Below are positions 57,709-64,000 of a stretch of 64,000 nucleotides of DNA, in pieces (position 1 is the stretch's first letter; each line of letters starts with the position of its first letter). Origin of the DNA: Thermus_A sp040290245 (lineage in GTDB: Bacteria > Deinococcota > Deinococci > Deinococcales > Thermaceae); assembly GCF_040290245.1 (NCBI RefSeq), contig NZ_PSMQ01000001.1:1-64000 (forward strand), given 5' to 3'. The notes beneath the pieces were generated by a model that searched no databases, was not told where the DNA came from, and saw nothing but the letters and a program-made list of their open reading frames with translations. The position numbers and the translations under genes were made by a program.

Positions 57709-57737
57709 AGTTTAGGGGCCCTGGCCTCCTGGGTCAA
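57709..57737 (-). promoter_or_regulatory. Promoter of the aspS2 leader
   Basis: TTGACC (57737-57732) and TAAACT (57714-57709) are separated by 17 bp. The -35 lies inside the preceding hypothetical gene, and the -10 begins with that gene's TAA stop codon. Initiation is expected near 57702. Confidence 0.7.
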
Positions 57738-58014
57738 GGCGCTCAAAGGCCTGGACCAGCGCAGGGAGGTCCTGAGGCTGGATTACGGCGAAAAAATTCT
57801 CTTCGCTTTCCAGAACCCGGCTCCACATCCCCTCCACCCCCGCCAGGGCCAAGGGGTGGCTCTCCTCCGAAAGAAAGCGCTTTTTCCGGAGCCGCACCTC
57901 CCCTTTTTCCGAGAGGAAGACCTGGTGGACCAACCCCCCTTGTCGCTTCTCCGCCGCCCACCCCCCCTCTATGGGGAAGACCTCGTACCCCAAGGCCTCG
58001 AGGGCCTCCTTCAC
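57712..58014 (-). CDS. Small hypothetical protein
   Basis: This 100-residue protein starts with GTG at 58014, overlapping the PLD gene stop as GTGA. It has a mixed alpha/beta composition (EALGYEVFPIEGGWAAEKR, VHQVFLSEKGEVRLRKKRF, NFFAVIQPQDLPALVQAFERL) and no signal peptide. I do not recognise a family. Its stop codon is part of the aspS2 -10 hexamer. It is co-directional with the PLD and aspS2 genes. Confidence 0.65.
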   Translation of the reverse strand: MKEALEALGYEVFPIEGGWAAEKRQGGLVHQVFLSEKGEVRLRKKRFLSEESHPLALAGVEGMWSRVLESEENFFAVIQPQDLPALVQAFERLDPGGQGP

Positions 58015-59300
58015 GGCCGAACCTCCAGTTGATCTGGGCTTTCCAAGACGATCTCGTAATAGCCCGCGTAGATCACGATCCGTCCCTTGGCCCGCACGGT
58101 CTTGCCCAGGTAGGCCTGGGGGAAGGGCTGGGCGAAAAGGGCGTAGTTGCGCGAAAAGACCACGAGCCTCAGGTCGGACTCCCCCTCACCGAAGTGGAGA
58201 AAGGCCACCGTGCCCCGGTCCTCCACCCTTACGATCCTTCCCTCCACCGTGGCGATGCGGCCGTAGTGCCTGGGGGCTTCCGTCCATGGGATGACGCCTT
58301 CCAAGGGGGGAAGGGCGAAGGGGTTTTCCGGAAGCCCCCGCGCGAAGTCGCCTTCCATGACCGCAAGGAGCCTCCTAAAGGCCTCTGGCGCTTCCTGGGC
58401 GCTGAAGAGGACGGAGAGCTCCCGGTTGGCGTTCAAGGAGTTAGCGCTCAGGTTGAGGCTACCCAGAAGGGCCTCCTTTTGGTCTTTGACGAGGACCTTG
58501 GCGTGGACGTAGGGGGAGGGAAGGTAGCGGACCTCTGCCCCCGCCCTTTTCAGCTCCTCTGCCCCGGCGATGAAGTAGGTGTCCTGGGGGTCGGCCGGGC
58601 TTCCTACAAGCCGGACCCTAACCCCACGTTTAAGGGTCTCCTTCAGGGCCTCGAGGACCTCCCGGTCGGCCATGGCCGATTGTTCCAGGAAGAGCTCCTT
58701 CCGGGCGGACCGGATGAGGCTCAAGATCGTCTCCCGGGCGTTGCCCTCCCGGACCCCTCCCACGGTGCGGCTGGGGGCCCAGACCAAGAGGGCCTTGGAA
58801 AGGTCCAGCCGCCTTCCCTCCCAGTCCGCGTCAAAGACCCGGGCCACCTCCTCCACCTGCTTGGGGTCATCCAGGATGAGGGCGTACTCCCGGTTGGCGG
58901 TGAAGCTGCTCCCGGTGAGGTTGGCCGTGGCCACCCAGGCCAGCCGGCGGTCCACCACCATGCTCTTCTCGTGGATGAATACGAAGCGGAAGGGCTGGGT
59001 GAGCCGGACCTCTGCCCCCGCCTCCTTCAGGGCCTGGTAGACGGTAAGGTCCACCCGTCCCCCCGAGGGCTCGGCCTCGAGGAGGACCCGGACCCGTACC
59101 CCTCGCCGCACCGCCTCCTTAAGGGCCTCCACCACGTCCAGCCGGCTCGGGGTCCAGAGGTAAGCCTTGAGGCGGATCTCCTCCTGGGCGGAGTGGATCA
59201 AGTCCAGGAGGGGTTTGAGGCCGTCCTCGGGCAGGACGACAAGCCGAGGGGCGGCCAGACCCCAGGCCAAAAGGAAGAGAAGACTGAAAAGCCGCTTCAT
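58011..59300 (-). CDS. Secreted phospholipase D-family protein with C-terminal OB-like domain
   Basis: The 429-residue protein has a signal peptide (MKRLFSLLFLLAWGLAA) and two HKD catalytic motifs: FIHEKSMVVDRRLAWVATANLTG near 117-139 and YVHAKVLVKDQKEALLGSLNLSANS near 265-289. Together they form one active site, as in PLD-type nucleases and lipases. About residues 345-429 look like an OB fold (RIATVEGRIVRVEDRGTVAFLHFG, VRAKGRIVIYAGYYEIVLESP). Nucleic-acid cleavage outside the cytoplasm is therefore as likely as phospholipid hydrolysis. Its ATG overlaps the tatD stop (ATGA), with GATAAT 8 nt upstream. Confidence 0.82.
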   Translation of the reverse strand: MKRLFSLLFLLAWGLAAPRLVVLPEDGLKPLLDLIHSAQEEIRLKAYLWTPSRLDVVEALKEAVRRGVRVRVLLEAEPSGGRVDLTVYQALKEAGAEVRLTQPFRFVFIHEKSMVVDRRLAWVATANLTGSSFTANREYALILDDPKQVEEVARVFDADWEGRRLDLSKALLVWAPSRTVGGVREGNARETILSLIRSARKELFLEQSAMADREVLEALKETLKRGVRVRLVGSPADPQDTYFIAGAEELKRAGAEVRYLPSPYVHAKVLVKDQKEALLGSLNLSANSLNANRELSVLFSAQEAPEAFRRLLAVMEGDFARGLPENPFALPPLEGVIPWTEAPRHYGRIATVEGRIVRVEDRGTVAFLHFGEGESDLRLVVFSRNYALFAQPFPQAYLGKTVRAKGRIVIYAGYYEIVLESPDQLEVRP

Positions 59301-60058
59301 ACCCCCCCATTATCCCACCGGAAAAGCCGGGCGGCGTTTTCGTCGGTGAGGCGTTCCGCTTCCTCAAAGGGAACCCTTAGGGCTTCCGCCAGGGCCTCGA
59401 GGGTGTAGCGCACGTACTGGGGCCGGTTTCGTTTCCCCCTTTTGGCCTGGGGGGGGAGGAAAGGGGTGTCCGTCTCCACCAGAAGCCGCTCCTTGGGAAG
59501 CCTTTTAGCCGCCTCTCGCAAGGCGGTGTTCTTGGGGTAGGTGAGGGGCCCGGCGAAGCTGAAATAGGCCCCCACCTCGAGGCCCGCCCCCTCTAGAGCA
59601 GGGTGGGCGGAAAAGGCGTGGAGGACCACCCGCTTAGGCCGGTGGACAAGGAGCCAGGCGGCGAGGTCCTCCTCCGCTTGGCCGTCCTTGCTCCGCACGT
59701 GAAGGACAAGGGGTAGCCCCAGGTCTTCCGCCAGCTGGGCCTGGAAGTCCAGGGCCCTCATCTGGGCGGCCTTGGTCCCGGGGGTCCAGTGGTAGTCCAG
59801 GCCCGACTCGCCAATGGCCCGCACCCTGGGGTGGCGGGCGTAGTGGCGGAGGGCCTCCTCCACCTCGGGGGAGAGGAGGTGGGCCTCCGTGGGGTGGAGG
59901 CCCACCGCGGCGTAGACATTTCCCTGGGCAAGCCCCAGGGTCCTTTCCCAGCGGGCGGGGTCTATGCCCAGGGTAAGAACGGCTTTGAGATCAGTCAGAA
60001 GGACCTCCTCAAGCTCCTGTAGCTCCAGAAAGTCCAGGTGGGCGTGGGTGTCGGTCAC
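59297..60058 (-). CDS. tatD: TatD-family metal-dependent hydrolase (DNase)
   Basis: This TIM-barrel metallohydrolase of 253 residues has TDTHAHLDF at the N-terminus (two metal His), VGLHPTEAH near 53, the bridging Glu in AIGESGLDYHW near 85, VLHVRSKDG near 118, HAFSAHP near 147, and the catalytic Asp in VETDTPFLPP near 196. The family has 3'-5' DNase activity. The GTG start at 60058 lies 6 nt after TATCTT. It shares the promoter core with divergent hbd. Confidence 0.92.
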   Translation of the reverse strand: MTDTHAHLDFLELQELEEVLLTDLKAVLTLGIDPARWERTLGLAQGNVYAAVGLHPTEAHLLSPEVEEALRHYARHPRVRAIGESGLDYHWTPGTKAAQMRALDFQAQLAEDLGLPLVLHVRSKDGQAEEDLAAWLLVHRPKRVVLHAFSAHPALEGAGLEVGAYFSFAGPLTYPKNTALREAAKRLPKERLLVETDTPFLPPQAKRGKRNRPQYVRYTLEALAEALRVPFEEAERLTDENAARLFRWDNGGV

Positions 60059-60075
60059 ACCCTTAAGATAAGGGC
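60059..60075. promoter_or_regulatory. Shared bidirectional -10 of tatD and hbd
   Basis: Only 17 bp separate the start codons. On the plus strand TAAGAT (60064-60069) lies 6 nt before the hbd ATG. On the minus strand TATCTT (60070-60065) lies 6 nt before the tatD GTG. The two hexamers share five bases, so one AT-rich element inside the symmetric CCCTT-AAGAT-AAGGG block can serve both directions. Confidence 0.65.
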
Positions 60076-60948
60076 ATGGAAGTCCAGAGAATCGGCGTAG
60101 TAGGGGCGGGCCAGATGGGCAGTGGCATCGCCCAGGTGGCGGCCCAGGCGGGGTATGAGGTGGTTCTTTTGGACGTTTCGGAAGGGGTTCTGGCCAGGGG
60201 CCTGGAGCGTATCCGCTCCTCCTTAGGCCGGTTTCTGGAGAAGGGCCGGTTGAGCCAGGAGGAGCACGACCAGGCCCTGGGACGCATCCGCCAGAGCCTC
60301 CTTTTGGAGGACCTCGAGGACGCGGACCTGGTGATTGAGGCCGTCGTGGAGGACGAGGGGGCCAAGAAGGAGCTCTTCGCCCGCCTGGGGGCCTTGGTCA
60401 AGCCGGAGGCCATCCTGGCCTCCAACACCAGCTCCATCCCCATCACCGACTTGGCCCGGGCTTCGGGGAGGCCGGAGCGCTTCATCGGGATGCACTTCTT
60501 CAACCCCGTCCCCCTGATGCGGCTGGTGGAGGTCATCCGGGGCCAGCTCACTTCAGACGAGACCCGAAACGCGGTGGTGGAGGTGGCCCGAAGGATGGGG
60601 AAGGAGCCTGTGGAGGTGCAGGACTACCCGGGCTTCGTCTCCAACCGCCTCCTCATGCCCATGATCAACGAGGCGGTCCAGGTCCTGATGGAGGGGGTGG
60701 CTACCAAGGAGGCCATCGACCAGGTGATGCGCCTGGGGATGAACCACCCCATGGGGCCTTTGGAGCTCGCGGATCTCATCGGCCTGGACACCTGTTTGGC
60801 CATCATGGAGGTCCTCCACCGGGGCCTGGGGGAGGATAAGTACCGCCCCTCCCCCCTTCTGCGCCGCATGGTCCAGGCGGGGCTTCTTGGCCGGAAGACG
60901 GGCCGGGGGTTTTACACCTACGATGAGAAGGGCAACCGGATGGCCTGA
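60076..60948 (+). CDS. hbd: 3-hydroxybutyryl-CoA / 3-hydroxyacyl-CoA dehydrogenase
   Basis: This NAD-dependent enzyme of 290 residues has the Rossmann motif IGVVGAGQMGSGIAQVAAQ near 6-24, the coenzyme Asp in EVVLLDVSE near 33, LASNTSSIPIT near 116, and the active-site region GMHFFNPVPLMRLVEVI with the catalytic His near 139. PGFVSNRLLMPMINEA and GMNHPMGPLELADLIGLD follow. The length is typical of monofunctional enzymes in butyrate or beta-oxidation pathways. No other pathway gene is adjacent. Confidence 0.92.
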   Translation: MEVQRIGVVGAGQMGSGIAQVAAQAGYEVVLLDVSEGVLARGLERIRSSLGRFLEKGRLSQEEHDQALGRIRQSLLLEDLEDADLVIEAVVEDEGAKKELFARLGALVKPEAILASNTSSIPITDLARASGRPERFIGMHFFNPVPLMRLVEVIRGQLTSDETRNAVVEVARRMGKEPVEVQDYPGFVSNRLLMPMINEAVQVLMEGVATKEAIDQVMRLGMNHPMGPLELADLIGLDTCLAIMEVLHRGLGEDKYRPSPLLRRMVQAGLLGRKTGRGFYTYDEKGNRMA

Positions 60949-60970
60949 GGAAACCTTTCCACACCCGGGG

Positions 60971-60982
60971 TAAGCTGAAGAC
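60971..60982 (+). promoter_or_regulatory. Leaderless-type -10 of malQ
   Basis: TAAGCT (60971-60976) lies 6 nt before the ATG at 60983, in the 34-bp gap after hbd. Confidence 0.5.
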
Positions 60983-62449
60983 ATGGACTTACCCCGCGCC
61001 TTTGGCCTTCTCCTCCACCCCACCAGCCTTCCTGGCCCTGAACCCGTGGGCACGCTTGGGGAGGCGGCCCACCGCTTCCTCCACCTCTTGCATGAGGCCG
61101 GAGGGCGGTACTGGCAGGTCCTCCCCCTAGGGCCCACCGGGTATGGAGACTCCCCCTACCAGGGGCTTTCCGCCTTTGCGGGCAACCCCTATCTCATCGA
61201 CCTCGAGGCCCTCGGGGAAAGGAATTTCCCTCCCTCAGGGCCCCGGGTGGACTACGGCCTCCTTTTCCGCTGGAAGTGGCCGGCCCTCCGCCGGGCCTTC
61301 GCCAGGTGGGGGGTGTCTGAGGAGGCCTGGGGCTTTTTTGCCCGGGAAGAGGACTGGCTTTGGGACTACGCCCTTTTCATGGCCCTGAAGGACCGGCTCC
61401 AAAAACCCTGGTATGAGTGGCCCACTTCCCTGAAAAGACGCGAAGAAAAAGCCCTCGAGGAGGCCCGGAAGGCGCTTGAGGAAGAGGTCCTTTTCCACGC
61501 TTGGACCCAGTGGGTCTTCTTCGCCCAGTGGGGGGCTTTGAAACGGGAGGCGGAGCGGCTTGGCCTCTTTCTCATCGGGGACATGCCGCTCTATGTGGCC
61601 CTGGACTCCGCCGAGGTCTGGGCTGCCCAGGACGATTTCCATCTGGATGAGGAGGGCCGGCCCACCGTGGTGGCCGGGGTGCCCCCGGACTACTTCTCCG
61701 AGACGGGGCAGCGCTGGGGGAACCCCATCTACCGGTGGGACCGGATGGAGGCGGAAGGGTTCTCTTGGTGGCTCAGGCGCTTCCGAAAGACCCTGGAACT
61801 TTTCCATCTGGTGCGGCTGGACCACTTCCGGGGGCTTGCTGCCTACTGGGAGATCCCCGCCTCCTGCCCCACCGCGGTGGAGGGGAGGTGGGTGAAAGCC
61901 CCGGGGGAGGCCCTCTTGGCGCGGGTTCAGGAGGTCTTTGGCCAGGTGCCGGTTCTGGCGGAGGACCTGGGGGTCATCACCGAGGATGTGGTGGCCCTGA
62001 GGGAGAGGTTCGCCCTGCCGGGCATGAAGGTTTTGCAGTTCGCCTTTGGCGATGGGATGGAGAACCCCTTCCTGCCCCACACCTACCCGGAGCACGGCCG
62101 TGTGGTGGTCTACACCGGAACCCACGACAACGACACCACCTTGGGCTGGTACCGAACCGCCACGCCCCATGAACGGGCCTTTTTGGAGCGGTATTTGGCG
62201 CAGTGGGGGATAACCTTCCGAGAAGAGAAGGGGGTGCCCTGGGCCCTCATCGCCCTGGCCATGAAAAGCCGGGCCCGGCTGGCCATCTTCCCCGTCCAGG
62301 ACGTGCTGGCCCTGGGGAGCGAGGCCCGGATGAACCACCCGGGCCGGGCGGAGGGGAACTGGACCTTCCGGCTTCCCCACCTGGCCCTCGAGGAGCCCCT
62401 CAACCGCTTAAAGGCCTTGGCGAAGGCCGAAGGGAGGGGGAGCGGTTAA
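60983..62449 (+). CDS. malQ: 4-alpha-glucanotransferase (amylomaltase)
   Basis: This GH77 enzyme rearranges alpha-1,4-glucans and forms cycloamyloses in Thermus. The 488-residue protein is close to T. aquaticus amylomaltase (500 aa). It has RYWQVLPLGPTGYGDSPYQ near 34-52, the nucleophile in VRLDHFRGLAAYWEIPASCP near 279, the acid/base in VLAEDLGVITEDV near 330, and YTGTHDNDTTLGWY near 380 with the third carboxylate. A Thermus-like C-terminal part follows. It converges on dnaG with a 4-bp overlap. Confidence 0.96.
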   Translation: MDLPRAFGLLLHPTSLPGPEPVGTLGEAAHRFLHLLHEAGGRYWQVLPLGPTGYGDSPYQGLSAFAGNPYLIDLEALGERNFPPSGPRVDYGLLFRWKWPALRRAFARWGVSEEAWGFFAREEDWLWDYALFMALKDRLQKPWYEWPTSLKRREEKALEEARKALEEEVLFHAWTQWVFFAQWGALKREAERLGLFLIGDMPLYVALDSAEVWAAQDDFHLDEEGRPTVVAGVPPDYFSETGQRWGNPIYRWDRMEAEGFSWWLRRFRKTLELFHLVRLDHFRGLAAYWEIPASCPTAVEGRWVKAPGEALLARVQEVFGQVPVLAEDLGVITEDVVALRERFALPGMKVLQFAFGDGMENPFLPHTYPEHGRVVVYTGTHDNDTTLGWYRTATPHERAFLERYLAQWGITFREEKGVPWALIALAMKSRARLAIFPVQDVLALGSEARMNHPGRAEGNWTFRLPHLALEEPLNRLKALAKAEGRGSG

Positions 62450-64000
62450 GGCTTCTTGTAGGTCCGCCGCTCCGCCTCGATGGCCTGCATCACCTCCTGG
62501 ATCTCCTTTAGGACCTCCTGGCTGGGGTTTCTCTTCAGCTCGGCCTTGAGGGCCTCGAGCCTTTCCAGGTGGTAGGCCTCCCGGAGCCGGGCCAGGGCAT
62601 GCTCCAGCTTCTCCATAAGCCCTGCCTCCTCCGGGGGGGCCAAGAGGAGGCGTTCAAAAAGCGCCCCGCCTTCGGGCTTCTTGCCGAAGTAAAGGCGCAG
62701 CCAGTCCTTGCGGGGCTCCTTTTTGGCGGTCTCTAAGAACTCCCCAAGGAGGCTTCCTGCCGGGGGCCAGACCTCACCCGCCACGTGTTGGACAAGCTTT
62801 GGAAGCTGGGAATCGGGGGCGGACAGGATCAGGGCGATGACGTCCAGCTCGAGAAGGAGGGTCTTGTTCGGCTTCTCCAAGGGGGGGGGTGGGGGCGGGG
62901 GCCTCTGGTTCCGGCTCGAGGCCAGGCCGGCGAGGAAGTCTTCCAGAGCCCTTCGGGAAAGCCCCAGGCGCTCCACGACCAGGGCCTTCAGCCGCTCGGC
63001 CACGGGGTCAAAGGGCTCCGGGGAGAGCATCCTAGGGGCAAGGGCCTCCAGGACCTTCCGCTTGTGCTCGGGCCGCGTCAGGTCAAGGCCCCGCGTGGCC
63101 TCCTCCATGCGGAACTCCACCTCCGGAAGGGCCTCGGCCAGGGCCTTGGCAAAAACGTCCCGCCCCTCGGGCAGAAGGAGGAGCTCCCCCGGGTCCTTCA
63201 CCGGCAGAAGCACCGCATAGACGAGGAAGCCGCGCACCACCTCCCGCTCCAGGCTTTGCAAGGTGGCCCGCCGGCCGGCCTCGTCCCGGTCAAAGGCCAG
63301 GTAGATCTCCTGCACCCCCTGCTTTTTCAAAAGGAGGGCCTGCTCCTCGGAGAGGCTCGAGCCCAAAACGGCCACGCTCTCTTGGAAGCCCAGCTGGTGG
63401 AGGGCGATGGCATCCAAGAGCCCTTCCACCAAAATGGCCCGCCCCTCCCTGAGGCGGGGGCGGGCCTCGGGGTAGGCGAAGAGGACCTCCCGTTTTCTAA
63501 AGAGCGCGGTTTCCGGGGAGTTTAGGTACTTGGGTTCCAAGGAGGAGGCCTCCAGAGTCCGGCCGGAAAAGGCCACCACCCGGCCCAGGGCGTCTTTGAT
63601 GGGGAAGGTGATGCGGTTGCGGAACCGGTCAAACACCCGCCCCTCCTTCTCCGCCAGGACCCCCGCCCGGATGCCCTCCTCCAAGGGGATCCCCTGCTTT
63701 CTCAGGTGGGCGGTCAGGCCCTCAAAAGAGGCTGGGGCATAACCCAGGCCAAAGCGGTGGATCGTCTCCTCCCAAAGCCCCCGGCCCTTCAGGTAGGCCA
63801 GGGCCTGGGGGCTTTTCTCCAGGCCCTTTTGGAAGTACCGCTGGGCCTCCTCTAAAACCCAAAGGAGCTCCCGCTTCCTGCTTTCCGGCGGGGCCTCGTA
63901 GGCCACCCCTGCCTCCTCGGCCAAGCGGCGGAGGGCCTCTTTGAAATCCAGGCCTTCGATGCGCTCCACGAACTGGATGAGGTCGCCGCCCGCCTTGCAG
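62446..64000 (-). CDS. dnaG: DNA primase, 5' end beyond the window (partial)
   Basis: DnaG makes RNA primers for DNA replication. The frame is open to the window end. The first visible residues, CKAGGDLIQFVERIEGLDF, are the last part of the N-terminal zinc-binding domain, so about 60 residues are missing. The RNA polymerase domain contains SGRTLEASSLEPKYLNSPET and the TOPRIM residues in LVEGLLDAIALHQLGF (Glu and Asp) and LAFDRDEAGRRA (DxD). A linker with seven consecutive Pro leads to the C-terminal helicase-interaction domain. Confidence 0.95.
   Translation of the reverse strand, partial: CKAGGDLIQFVERIEGLDFKEALRRLAEEAGVAYEAPPESRKRELLWVLEEAQRYFQKGLEKSPQALAYLKGRGLWEETIHRFGLGYAPASFEGLTAHLRKQGIPLEEGIRAGVLAEKEGRVFDRFRNRITFPIKDALGRVVAFSGRTLEASSLEPKYLNSPETALFRKREVLFAYPEARPRLREGRAILVEGLLDAIALHQLGFQESVAVLGSSLSEEQALLLKKQGVQEIYLAFDRDEAGRRATLQSLEREVVRGFLVYAVLLPVKDPGELLLLPEGRDVFAKALAEALPEVEFRMEEATRGLDLTRPEHKRKVLEALAPRMLSPEPFDPVAERLKALVVERLGLSRRALEDFLAGLASSRNQRPPPPPPPLEKPNKTLLLELDVIALILSAPDSQLPKLVQHVAGEVWPPAGSLLGEFLETAKKEPRKDWLRLYFGKKPEGGALFERLLLAPPEEAGLMEKLEHALARLREAYHLERLEALKAELKRNPSQEVLKEIQEVMQAIEAERRTYKKP

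Noticed and set aside
57618..57711. T-box riboswitch upstream of aspS2
   Set aside because: The T-box sequence and specifier-stem arrangement are absent and the leader is too short (about 85 nt). The short ORF with Asn codons explains the terminator better.
1..64000. CRISPR arrays, insertion sequences, prophage or restriction-modification islands
   Set aside because: No spaced direct repeats, transposase, integrase or att-like repeats are visible. All genes have similar base composition and mostly housekeeping roles.

Overview
The window is chromosomal DNA of a Thermus species. The evidence is high GC content with GC-rich third codon positions, frequent GTG and TTG starts, and dense gene packing with 1-11 bp overlaps. 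There is also a 14-subunit complex I cluster in the nqo7-6-5-4-2-1-3-8-14 order known from T. thermophilus, and close resemblance to T. thermophilus proteins recalled from memory (Ddl, Nqo3/4/5/6, KsgA, LysN, archaeal-type AspRS2, amylomaltase). Several proteins differ from my recollection of T. thermophilus by many residues, so another Thermus species is likely. No mobile element, CRISPR array or rRNA gene is visible. Three short runs of N (38517-38549, 39671-39714, 45494-45544) show a draft assembly.

Layout. 1-3230: translation and envelope genes (prs, rplY/TL5, pth, ddl), convergent with ftsH. 5124-11252: a TPR protein, a PATAN/pseudo-receiver protein, ruvB, panB, an rluD-type pseudouridine synthase and arginase. 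11364-16387: yceD-rpmF-fabH-fabD-fabG-acpP-fabF, a fatty acid synthesis cluster, then dgt and a LysN-like aminotransferase. 18775-32681: the complete nuo/nqo operon on the minus strand. 32844-37702: rsmA, a metallophosphoesterase, a Rad52/DdrA-like annealing protein, a small secreted protein, tRNA-Ala(CGC) and a secreted TPR protein. 37744-46048: wecG, comB-like, thiL, hisC-hisB-hisH, a PfkB sugar kinase, a PaaK-like protein without its ATP loop, and purE-purK. 46097-49264: a SbtA/SbtB bicarbonate uptake pair, terC behind a yybP-ykoY-type manganese riboswitch, a phosphoribosyltransferase and a cupin. 49305-52842: an ABC exporter with a NEW3-domain secreted protein, and speD. 53122-56317: sdhCDAB. 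56349-62449: non-discriminating aspS2 behind an attenuator-like leader, a PLD-family secreted protein, tatD, hbd and malQ. 62446-64000: the C-terminal part of dnaG.

Regulation. About twenty genes carry a TANNNT hexamer only 6-8 nt before the start codon, which is the architecture of leaderless mRNAs. In several places this hexamer is built on the stop codon of the previous gene, and at two divergent gene pairs overlapping hexamers serve both directions.

The most interesting element is the leader of aspS2. A TTGACC-N17-TAAACT promoter is followed by an eight-residue ORF with two Asn codons (M-R-C-G-N-L-N-P), mutually exclusive hairpins and an intrinsic terminator directly before the aspS2 ribosome binding site. 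In this lineage AspRS2 makes the Asp-tRNA(Asn) precursor of Asn-tRNA(Asn). The arrangement therefore looks like ribosome-mediated attenuation that senses Asn-tRNA. It rests on sequence reading alone and needs experimental support.
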